Source of the DNA: Edolisoma coerulescens
Lineage: Eukaryota; Chordata; Aves; Passeriformes; Campephagidae
Assembly: GCA_013397115.1 (NCBI GenBank)
Contig: VWZW01001240.1
Span: 923,295 to 987,294 of the forward strand
Direction: 5' to 3'
Length of the DNA: 64,000 bases
Each line of letters begins with the position of its first letter. Position 1 is the stretch's first letter. Under the pieces are notes generated by a model, which searched no databases, was not told the origin of the DNA, and worked only from the letters and a program-made list of their open reading frames with translations. The position numbers were made by a program, and so were the translations under genes. This document shows, in pieces, positions 26,301 through 37,432 of this stretch.

Positions 26301-29300
26301 CAGCATATTTCAAATGCAATAGCAAATAAAAATCCTTTAGGGATTCTCAATAAGCTTCAATTTTTTCACATCACCAAACTTTTGTAGACAAAAAGAGTCA
26401 AAAAAACTCCAGCAGAAGATTATGACACAGGATGGCAAGTGGAAAGGAAAGGAGGGGAAATGAAGTGGCCATCTGTCTTTTTTTTATGCTTTTGTAAGCA
26501 CTTACCAATACGGGAAAAATAAAACAAAATTACATCCAAAAAGTGAATGTAAAAATAGTTCAAAAATCTTCAGCTCTTCTTGTGAGGTTACTCACAAATA
26601 TAAATCTGTATCACATCCTTAGACAAGGCTCTGAAAATGTTAAAGACTGACAGCCACCTCAGCAGCATCTGTTGTTTGAACTCTAAAAAAAATTAACCAT
26701 ACTTGGGACTCTTAGAACATCGTAAATGTTACACGTCCAGTGATTCCATGAGCCTTGAACAAACCTCAGAGTACTGAGACTTCCTGGAAACTCCTGTCTG
26801 AGAGCAAGCATAATTCAAACTGCCTATCAAGGGAAGATAAAACGTATCAACTGCTTTTCCTGGATTATTTTTACATCTCTCAAACGCTCTCCTGAAACTG
26901 TAATAGTTCAATTACAGTTCTGAGTTCCACTCTGCCAAAATAAAAACTGGGAGATACAAGACGCAAATCGGCTGCAAAAACTATTTCAGCAACAGGAAAT
27001 CTTGTTATGCGGAAGAACACACTGTTTGAAAGTCCATATACTTTTCAAGACTTGATCATGTTTTCACTCAGAATCCATAAAGATACTTTCATTTAAAAGC
27101 AGAAATAAAACCATCGTGTTGAACCTTAAAGCATATGAGAAATCAAAGTACAATACCATCTCCATTACCATCAAATATAAACAAGGTGAGACAGAACCAC
27201 AAGTGACCTATCACTCACCTACCAGAACAAATTAATTACCCCTTGGCATAAGTATAATTTTTACCTACAGAGTCTGGCTCTTAATGAGGTCTTTACTATG
27301 CAACCGTATTTCAAGTAATTGTCATACTAAGTAAACATGTTTTAATTACTGTCACTTTTTTCATTATTCATTCTCAAGCCCACAATACTTGTCAGGGTTT
27401 AATGGATTGTCATCTCCTGCTACTTTCCTATGGTAACATATGTCCCCATTTATTTTACCAACACACTAATTAAAATACACAGAGTATGCAAGGAATTAAG
27501 GGTAATTCTGATGGTGATGGTGTTGCAGTCGTCCATCCTAACAATCCTTCAGAGCTTTAATTTGCTTCTCTGAATACTTTCATGGTACTTTGTAGCTGGA
27601 AATAAGGTACTTTGTGAGTGTTGAGAAAGTGACATTTGCCACAAGCACCATCACTTGGAAGAATATCCAAGGAAAAAAAAAGGAAATCAATGCAATTTCC
27701 AGATAAAAACTTTTAAATTTTCATTCAATTACATGGTACAGAATAGCATATTGAGAATAAATTCACCTAGTGGAGGGGGAAGAGGGTGCATTCTGGAAAT
27801 AAATACTTCCTTCTTTCATATGTAAGCCTTAATACCCTTACAAGTAGACAATTATATAGAAGGTGCTTACTTGTATGTTGAGATGTGTTATTTATATTAT
27901 CACCATTAAAAGTGGTTCATCGAAAACTTGAAGACCAGTTAATTCTTCCACTTGAGCATGCTCATAAAATGTTTACTACTTGTACTACAAATGTATCTCA
28001 AATATTCAAGTAGATGCCATATTCACACCAAATGATTGTTGAATTGACAGGTCCAGCAGTTCTTCAACAATTCCTAAGAGTTTTCCTGGAGCCCTGAAGG
28101 GAAAGCAACAACTAGGGAGTGCTGTTTGGTCCCATGCCAAACCTTTAACCTTTATATAAATAAAGCAATAATTTGACAGAAGCACTTTCATAACACATCT
28201 AAAATGGAAGCTGAAAATAAAGTGTAAAAGGGAGAATAGCAGGAGAAAGCAAAGGAAAGCATAGGAAAAGATATAGTGGCCTGGCTTTTGTCTACTTTAA
28301 CCCCACTGACTACAGGATTGGTACATCAGAGGTGATAACAGATACATCCTGCTCTTGGAGCCGTTAGTGCTGTTCAGAGGTAGTCATTGTATGTCCAGTG
28401 AATCATATTTGATTCACTTCCAACATCTCTGTTCTGAAGGAAGAGAGTAAAACTGCAGTGTCTGCAGAAAATAAATGCACATGCTTTATTGGTAAAAATT
28501 CTGATCAGCACTATAAAATGAAAGATTAATTTAATATTTTTAATCACCGAAAACCTCAGTGACTTGTTTCCATAAGCCACATATACTTCTCATTTCCTTA
28601 ACCTGACATATACAGAATTGTCTGCTTGAAAGCCGAATTTTGAAATTTGTATCTTTCTGTTTTTACCTATCCAACACAATCACACTAGGTATGGCTGAAA
28701 CTTATTGCTCTCCTGACAGACACCGGGAGCCAGTGCTGTCAGTGCTCCTCTTTGTTAGCAGTGAGGAAGTAAATGAGACGGACAGTTCTTCAGCAAAATG
28801 TTGAACAAAAAGCAGACTGAAGCCTTTTACAAGGACATCACCTTTTGCAATACAGAAAGATTCTCTTTGTTTGACTTTCTAGCACTGTCATATTTAGCAG
28901 CTCACCTTTCCTCTTCTCAGAGCAATTTTTCCCTATGATGAACCTACAGTGTGAAGGAGACTAAGCTAATCACCAAAAAGCAGACAGAGGAATTCAGGTT
29001 GGGCTGTGAAGGTGAGGAAAGGGGGAGACTGTGCCTGAGCAGGCCCTGGGGCAGCATGGGCAGGAGCTGAAACCCTGCTGTACTTCTGAAGAGCACATGC
29101 AAAATTCTTCTTCAGTTCCAGGGTCACTGGCGCAGTGGTCAGTGCTCCCTTGTCACCTCCTGCGCTTTTTGGGACAACCAAGAATTACTCCGAGCAAGTT
29201 CTGTGTTAGTACAGGAAGCTAATAAAACATTCTTCTTTGTCCACCTGACACTGCAGAAACTGGACTGTGTTCATTCTGGATAAAAGCACCCCGACAACAC

Positions 29301-30568
29301 CTCCAGGATGGCAGGCAGCTTTATGAGCTGGGGTGTTCAGAGTAATTCTGGTCCTGTTTGGACGCCCTTGCTCTGTGTCAAATCCACTGCAGCAGCTTCT
29401 GTGATGATATTGCAAACATTCTGTAGCATCCCAGTAACTTTTAAATGGGTTCAGCCAAGCCTCTATTAGTTCATGTGCTGGAGAGTTACTGCCAGCCACG
29501 TCCCAGCACAGCGAGGATCACAACACCTTGCTGCAGTATCAACACACCACAGAATTACACAGCAAAATGGCCAACAATATTTTGAAGCTGTCCAGAGAAA
29601 GATTAATTGATTCTTGACTATAGCCTATTTCTAATCATTGCCGCCTCTCCAAGTGATAAGAAATATTTGCTTTTCTTCATCAGAAAGGAACAGTGGCTGC
29701 TGGAGCCATGGTGAATTATTTCTTTCATATCCTTGGAAACATATTATACAGCCTTAATTAAAAGAGATTTCCAAAAGAATAGCAAAACACTCCTAATGGA
29801 GAAAGGACATTCTGGCTTTCAACAGCAAGGAAAATAGAGTGCATTTGTTTACTTCACTTGATATTTTATAAGCCAGGAAAAGTCTTCTCTCCATATCTCA
29901 CCTCCCAAAGCTTTGATTTGGTCTATTCTGCAGTATTTTGCTCCCAGCAGCAATCAGGGGCTGTAACAGGCCAGCCTTCTCTTACAACAATTTTATTTCC
30001 TCTCTGTACCTACATTTAATACAAGACATTATTTAGAGAGGAGAAGAAAAACAAATATCAGGAAAATGGGTTCTCCAAGGCCTCAGGATCCAGAAGGCTG
30101 GACATCAAGCTTCCTTTAGTAAAGAAGGGATCAGGACAGACTAGTGATTGTAATCATACATTAATTTCACTAAACTGGAAAATTCTAACAGGACCCTTCG
30201 GAAGCCTTTTAGAAGAGGAGGCAGAAACAAGGTACAGAGTGGTGCAAGTTACACATCCCTGTCTAACTCACAATGCTGTCAGATGATCCACATTCATATC
30301 TGGATCGGAAGGGAGGTAACAGAGTATTACTACAGTGTTAATAAACAAAGACAATCGGAAGAGGAAAAGCTACCAATTAGGAGTAACTACTCAAACATCT
30401 CGACCAGCCTTGCATCAAGAGCAAGGAGAATATTTCTTCTTAAATTAAGTACAAAATTCATGCAGACTTTTATTTGGGAAACTGGATTCAACTGAGCACA
30501 GGCTGAGACCCAGTGTCCAATATGGTTCAAAACCTTTTATCTCTAAACCAGCAAAGAATGTTAATATA

Positions 30569-30632
30569 CAAAAATTAAAAAAAAAAAAAACAAAAAAAAA
30601 ACCAAAAAAAACCCCCAAAACCAAAACCAAAC
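30569..30632. repeat. A-rich / (CCAAAA)-like simple tract
   Basis: Runs of A interrupted by single or paired C, ending in CCAAAACCAAAACC. It resembles a decayed poly-A tail that has expanded, but no retrotransposon body was recognised on either side. Confidence 0.85.
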
Positions 30633-32297
30633 AATTATTTTAAATAGATTTTAATACAATAGGTAAATAGGGTAGTAAATAACACTAGTAGCAAACATAA
30701 GACTTAATTGTCTTGTACTATTCCTATGATACAGCTCAGGAGCAGAGCATCGTGACATTCTTATCCCTGTCTAATTGTTATCTAGGCATTCCAGCAACAA
30801 AGATGATGCATCTCTTCACTTAAAACATGGACAAAAAACACCAATGAGGAAAGCCACATTCAGTGAGCAAACTCTTCAAGATAACTCCTTCTAGGAAAGC
30901 AAGTCTACCCAATCTTGTATCTTATTTTTCCAACCTGTTTGGAGATTTAGGACTCAGTAACTGTTCTTCACCAAAGCAAATCCACACAGACATATCTTCC
31001 ATAATCTTTTCAAATATGCTTAAAATCTCCTAAGGGACTTTTAACTTCATTTTTCTGGTTACAGTTGACTGTGTTTTCACCGAAAATTGAATAAAGGACA
31101 AACAAAATGAGCCAACTTGGGAAGAAACTCACAGTGCAGGAGAAATATAGCTGATTCTCTTAAAGCGAAGATCCAACTCCCAGAATTTTTCATTTTTAAC
31201 AAACAAGAAAATGTTAAAAATGAAAACTTGACACTGGGAATATGGTTTCCTGAAATCCATTCCAATTTCTGCAACTAAATGTGGTACATAAGCCAAAAAC
31301 ATGGAATTACTTAGATTATATCTGACACACATGAACAAGTTTAACCTTGAAAAACATTAATAATAAATTATCCCTTTGTAAAGTCAAGATTGGTGAGGTT
31401 AGATAATTTCTGCTGTGACTGTCCTTTCTTTAGAAATTGGTCACAGGTGGAATTCCTTGCATTTTGTTTCCACTTAAAATGCTTTGAAGGATGTTGCCAG
31501 CAAGAGAAGCACACAGGTCATGCTGCCCAAATTTGTCAACATGGAAATTACATGCCTTGAATTTTCTCACCAGAGTACATGCAGAGTTTGAACTGACCAC
31601 TAACCAGTGCAGATGGCAAAGAAAATCCTGTGGTTCCAGATAAGTGTTACACAAACTGAAAAGCAAACACAGCGTGGGAGCACCTTGACTTCTGGCCTTT
31701 TCTCCTCTAATGAAATATTTGAGGCTAACTCCAAGAAAGATGGGTGCAGTATTCTAAGTTCTCTGGAATGTGAGGCCCACCAAGTAAATATTTCATGCTT
31801 AAAATATTTGCTCTGTGTGAGCAAAACATCACAGCTCTTACGTAACATGTTTGGGACAAAGTTCTTCAAGCCACAGACTCCAGAATGGCTCATTGCAGTC
31901 TGCTATATCGCCCCAGCAGTTGCAGTAGAAAGGTACAACTAAAGGATGTTAATCTGCATGTGCTGCAGGAATACACCACCACTGTTTGTGCTTACCACAA
32001 ATATGCCAAAACAACTGCAGAGATTCGTTAATCCTAGATCAGAAATACCCTCTCTCCTTGTGAGGAGGCTGTTCCCAGGAGCCAAGTGCTACTGTAGCAA
32101 AGACAAAGTTTATTTCATTTTTCTCCCCAGACAATTGCCATCAAACAGGGACTTTCTGAAACATATTACAGCTTGTCTCACAGACATCTGGAGCCAGGGC
32201 TGCCACAGACTCTGCTATTCAGAAGAAAAGTGAAAAAGACAGACAGCACTTCAAACTAAATCAATTACATTTATTAGCTCCTTTTGCTGATGTTTTG

Positions 32298-32335
32298 GGA
32301 AGGAAGGAAGGAAAGAAAGAAAAGAGGAGAAGAGG
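32298..32335 (+). repeat. Polypurine tract (GGAA/GAAA)n
   Basis: An uninterrupted purine stretch with four GGAA-type units followed by GAAA units and GAGGAGAAGAGG. It is a simple repeat that could adopt triplex structure. There is no retroviral context beside it, so it is not read as a viral polypurine tract. Confidence 0.9.
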
Positions 32336-33568
32336 TTTTCAGCATTAAAGGTCTTATTTTCTTTGCTATTTAAAACTCCTATTAGTTCTAGTCAGATCAA
32401 TGGCATTATGCATTTTCCAATAATTTGTCTGAGATAAAACTAGGGCCATAAAAGCTTCAGGATTTACTAAGGACATCTATTTCCATTCCAAGAGCTAAAT
32501 AAAACCAGAAAGAAAAATAGATCAATTTGAGCCAAACATACTTGGGTTTACAGTTGAATTTCCACATACTGAAACCAAGTATGACTCTCAAATTTGCCTT
32601 GAAGAAGTTCAAAAGTCAGAACATTTGCTTGCACAGATTCAGGAGTATAATTTGAAAGAGTTCACACAGTGCTCCATGCTGTCACCTTCGGAGCACAACT
32701 GATATTCACGCATTTTAGAAAATGTACTGCAGTAGCTGCAACATGCTGGAAAGTGAGTTTTTTCCACCTAATACCAAAATCTAAAGGTTTTATAAAATCT
32801 ATACAGAATGGAGCATCTGAGATAACAAATACAAAATCTTCTAATAAATATTAAAAAATCTTCTTAGATTGGAAGAACGTGTCAGCATGTTCAAAGCTGC
32901 ACATGGAAGGCTGGAGTACCACATACTGTTTGTCAAACCCAAATGAAGTCTTCTAATCACTCTCTTGGACAGCAAAATAAAGGCAATAAGCTGCCAGAAT
33001 ACTGGATCTTTCTGAGCTATCTGCAATTGCATTGTCTCATTTCTCTAAAAATAATACTTGTCAGCACAATTAAACACAGAAATAGAACAGCCAGGTCATT
33101 AGATTCAGTTTTCCTTTACACTAACATAAATTGGGAGAGATGAAGTGAAATACAGAGTTAATTCCCAATTTGTACTGATGACAATCAGAATCTGGCTTAA
33201 ATATGATCATCTGCAAAAATACATGAACTATGAATTTCAAAACAAAACAAAGTCTCTTCCTACAGAAGGCAACTGTGAAAACAGATGTCTCTGCTGTAAG
33301 AATGTTTAGTTTGATGCTATTATAAGAACTATAAAAACCAAGATCCATGGAAGCTTCCTTCCTGTTAGAAAATATAATATGGTTCACCTCACGAAAACAA
33401 ACAAAGTCTGCCATGTAAAAAAACCGAACAAACCTATGCTACTCTTGCAGTCATTAACAGTAGCTCCTACATTCTAAATTTCACTTGCTCTTCTCATAAC
33501 CTGAATAAAATCTCAAAATACTAAAATAATGTTTTTTAAATATTTATGATTCTGCTTGGCTTCAAAAG

Positions 33569-33590
33569 CAAATCACTTTAAAGTGATTTG
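33569..33590. repeat. Perfect 22-bp palindrome
   Basis: The half-site CAAATCACTTT is followed immediately by its exact reverse complement. The central TTTAAA and absence of a spacer make it a perfect dyad. No gene or known transposon end lies next to it. Confidence 0.95.
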
Positions 33591-35215
33591 GTGGATGTGT
33601 GGGAGCAGAATGGGAAGGCAAGTAAAAATACTATAAACTCTTTTCTTGAGTACAAATAAGCAGAACGTGGTGCAGGGTCAATGTTGCTGTGGGCATTGTA
33701 CTAACCACTGCAAAAGGCTACACTCAGATAACAGCCATGTAGGAAAGAGCTTCTGCGGCTGCAGACACTGAGCTCAAGGCAGTCCAAAAACCAGTCTGAA
33801 AGAAATCCTGCAGTGCCAAAGACCATGAGTGACATAAACACACTGAGTAGCAAATAGTAAAAGAGTGGAGGCAGCTTCTTGATACCTGCAACAGCAGTCA
33901 GCATCCTGTGGCTCTCTACCAAATACAGTGACTTGAAACAGGCTCAGTAACACAGACTGAGCTACCTCCACCTTTCCCCCGTCAAGCTCTATGAATTCTC
34001 GTCTGGCTGAAGCACCACAACTATTTTTCCTATCCAATATTTATTTCAAGAATTGCTCTCCCAAAAGACTTTCCAAAATAAGCTTTTATGTCTTTGTCTT
34101 GGCTTTGAAGCTGACACCTGTCAGATGCACACCAACATACAGACAGAAAATAAGAGCCTTTTGCTCAGCCCTGGTTTAATCAAAGAGAATTCCTTTCCAG
34201 AGTCTCAGAAGCAGCATCCTAACCAAGATACAGGCATTGCACTTTTCTCCTCTACACCAAAAGCCAGAACACTTGTTGGTAACTAAGCCTGGGGTTTTCA
34301 CTGCTTCCAGTTGTCTGTCAGATATCAATGTAATCAAGGCAATGCAGAAGTTTTAGATTGGGCCATACAAATCAGCACACGCTCCTACCACAAATGGTGG
34401 AGTGACTGGGTCTCAGTTTGCACAGAAACCGTTACCTTTAGGAGAAAATTTTTAATCTTCACAGCCAGATGATTTAAACAGACCAAATTTAGAAACAAAA
34501 TTTATTATTTTCAGCAACAGACACTGGTATGAAAGAAGAAAGCGATTTTTGGACAATTGATCTCTGCACCCATATGTATATACATAGATAGAGAGATCAA
34601 TTCATTTGGACAAACTTCATGGTTATACAGTATTGCAACTGTTGAATGAAACAACTTTCAATTTATACTTTTATGTAAATAAACTTGTACTTTTAATTTA
34701 TTCTGATACTAGTTTATACTTTGTTGCTCCTTTGATTCATTAATAGTACTGGGCAGCTCTGCACCCCCAAAGCAGAGTGGAAATAGTGGAAGACTCCTAA
34801 GATTATCTGAATAATCTTGAAAAGTTTATTTGGAAGAACTTTTGATATGGAGTTTCTTGTGATTGTTCTGATTCTGGCATAATCAAAAATTCATGTTGCA
34901 GAAATCCAGGGGAAACACAAAAGAACTTCAATTTCTACTCCTAGCATTGACAGACCAAGAATTTATCCTTACGTACACTGCAGTGTGCATTTTGGGATCA
35001 GAAAATGACAACCTGGTGCCACATATCCATATCATTTCTACTGTGTCCATTACATACTTCTCAGAAAGATATCAAAGTCAAATAAATAAAGTTGAAGTCC
35101 TTCTGGAGAAACTTGCAACAGTCCGCACAGCTCTGTCTTTGCCACTAAAAAGAAATTGAAGGTGATACACCACAGCTATAGCTGCCTTCTGCTTTATGAA
35201 TAAAAAATACAGCAT

Positions 35216-35644
35216 TGATGCCTTAGGTTTTAACTTTTATGTTTTTCAAATCCTGTACTGCCTAGTGTGTAACTCTGAAGTTTCGTGTGGCCTGTTAGCT
35301 ACTGTTCTCTCATGTTGGTTAGACATAACAAAGCCTCTCTGGGTGTGCACTTCAAGGACACCTTGATTGTCCCAGGCCCCAAAATATGTAAACTAAGGCC
35401 TCTGAAGAGGAGGGCAGACTTGGGGTAGTTACATCATAAACTGGGATTGTAATTGGAGAATTAATCCTGATATGCAAATGGACCAAACTTGTAGAAGTGT
35501 GAAGAACTCGTGACCTGCGGTCCACCTTGGGTGTAGCCTTTGGCCTGCCCAGGGTGTACGTTTGAGAGCCCTTCAAATAAATACCTACCTTTATTCCCTT
35601 ATTCCTCTCTAGTCTCTGTTTTTAGGCGGCTGTCTCAGGCATCA
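35216..35644 (+). mobile_element. Solo LTR of an endogenous retrovirus (429 bp)
   Basis: The element starts with TGATGCC (35216-35222) and ends with its exact inverted copy GGCATCA (35638-35644), obeying the TG..CA rule. It is flanked by a direct repeat GCAT (35212-35215 and 35645-35648), the expected target-site duplication. Within it lie an octamer ATGCAAAT (35472-35479), an inverted CCAAT box (35452-35456) and a polyadenylation signal AATAAA (35576-35581) in plus orientation, followed by a short U5-like tail. No primer-binding site, polypurine tract or internal viral gene adjoins it, so it is a solo LTR left after recombination. A 4-bp duplication is more typical of class I (gammaretrovirus-like) elements; the family itself is not identified. 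Confidence 0.85.
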
Positions 35645-35648
35645 GCAT

Positions 35649-36877
35649 TAAATATTCTATTCTATCTGCAAGTTAATTAGCAGCAAGGACTGGACAACAA
35701 AAACTGCTTTCTGGAGCCTACATGACTTACAGTGATGTAACACATTGGACCATCATACTTTAAAGAGACCATTTGTTTTCCTGTATGAAATGAGATGAAC
35801 AGAATACTCTGGCTACTTACAAAAGCAATTTCACTATGCAGCCACAGAAAGACAAAATTCACATAATACTGCCTGTTATTAAAGCACTCTGAGAACAACA
35901 AAAATTTGAAGTGCAAAAAACCTAAAAAGGGAAAGAAAATGTCACTGGTGACTAATTTAAAACTTTAGAGTCACAGACTAAAACCTACTTTACTTAACAA
36001 AAACATTTGTAGAAAAGACATTGCTGAGCGGGAAAAAACCATTCAAACAGTTTTCAGACATTTTCAGGAAGTGATTTATCTATTGGAGCAAAGGTTAAGG
36101 GCTCAGAGGAGCAGACAGGTTAATTCTGAATGCAGGAAAGGAGTCCAGAGAGCAAGTACCATATATGTTGGTAAAAATAACATCAAGGAGGAGATCCCAA
36201 GTTTTGACACCTATTCCTCTTTTTTTTTTTAATCCAGAGGAGAGACAAAGTGCTAAAATTTAATTTTGCTCTTTCTGAAAGTTAAAGGTGCCCTACTACC
36301 ACAATCAAAGGAGTGCATCGTTATCCAAATGGCTTAAGATGGCAAACAGTGAAGCAGAACCATAATCCTCCCTAAGGTTACACAGGGCAACGCAGTAGAG
36401 ATGAACAAGGTCTCAAGATTACTAAGAGAAAGGGAAAAACACATCCAGCAACTCTGCAAATTGCTATTTGCAATAATGGCACAGGTTAATATCACACTTG
36501 TCAGGAGACTCCATGCAATTTCCCACGGGGTCTTGAGGATCACAGCACTACAAACCAGAATTTTTAAAATGAAATTGGATAAGTCCTTAATAGGGTCTAA
36601 TCACTTTTCATAATTTTGAGGATGGGGAAAAAAAATATCAAATATCCATGTTTGAAATATGGCAACTTTGGATTATGGCTACCTTGCATGTATATTAAGA
36701 GCTTTCCCAAGGAATTTTACCATACTTTTTAATGCACATAATACACAGGAATGGCTCCCATTAGGAAAAACGATATATCCTAAATTAAAAAATCATATAA
36801 AAAGAATATGTCTGATAAAACAGCCAAGCACAACTCCATACTGACAACCTTTCAGAAGAAAAATTACATCAGACTGT
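35649..36877. other. Unique sequence between two solo LTRs
   Basis: About 1.2 kb separating two LTRs of different sequence. It was checked for gag, pol or env remnants and none was recognised, so the LTRs do not bracket one provirus. A T run is near 36221-36230. Open frames are at most 79 codons. Confidence 0.6.
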
Positions 36878-37432
36878 TGTGGTGAAGGTTGAGGGGCCAG
36901 AAAGCCCTGGTGTAGGAGAGACCTCTTGTTGGTGGGTTAGCTCCAAGGTTTAAGACCACTCCCTGACATAGGACAAAGCCTCTCCCATCAGCCATTGTGG
37001 TTTTTATGCAGAGTTGGCCTGTCTGGTTGGCCTGCTGGCCCTGTGCCCCTTCCCTCTCCCCACTGGTTGTTGTTGTATCCCCCCGCCTTCTCCCCGCACC
37101 TGTACCCTCAGATCACTGGTTATTGGTGCTCTGCCGGCCCCCTTTCTGTAACCCCTTATAAGCCTGTACCTGAGGCCAGCTCTTTCTCTTTTGTCTCTGG
37201 ACCCCTTTGGAATAAAGCCTTTCTGGAATTCTATACAAAGAGCCCTCCAAACTCCTTGCCTCTGGTAACGCATGAGGTATCTGAGCTTGAGAGTGGGAGT
37301 GTGTTTTAGTGCCTGCCAACAGCACGGGTGTAAGAAGTCAGCCTGCGAGCATGCCAAGCTGCACCACCGGGGTGTACCCTTGCCAGGGACGCTTTTGGGA
37401 TAACGCGGTGTCCTCGGTCACCCCAAACCACA
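36878..37432 (+). mobile_element. Probable solo LTR, GC-rich (about 555 bp)
   Basis: The segment is much richer in GC than its surroundings. It begins TGTGGT (36878-36883) and ends with the inverted copy ACCACA (37427-37432). Flanks are CTGT before and CTGC after, an imperfect 4-bp target duplication. In plus orientation it has a TATA-like TTATAAG near 37156-37162 and AATAAA at 37211-37216, spaced as expected for the U3/R region. The roughly 200 bp after the signal would be R/U5. No primer-binding site or polypurine tract adjoins the ends. The sequence differs from the LTR at 35216-35644, so this is a separate insertion. The ends are less certain than for that element. Confidence 0.7.

Larger units (their letters stand above)
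20323..35211. other. Unique AT-rich non-coding stretch
   Basis: Nearly 15 kb without a supported gene or interspersed repeat. GC-richer patches at about 22560-23060 and 28960-29520 were read in all frames without finding a domain, CR1 phrase or LTR end. A block near 27220-27600 has conserved-element-like texture (AATTAATTACC, CTAATTAAAA) but nothing decisive. Simple tracts are an A-rich run at 30569-30632 and a purine tract at 32298-32335; a 22-bp palindrome is at 33569-33590. Confidence 0.5.

Noticed and set aside
32298..32335. Purine tract considered as a retroviral polypurine tract
   Set aside because: It is a simple GGAA/GAAA repeat and no LTR starts directly after it.
35216..37432. The two LTRs considered as the ends of one provirus
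   Set aside because: Their sequences and termini differ and no viral coding remnant lies between them; the first has its own target duplication.
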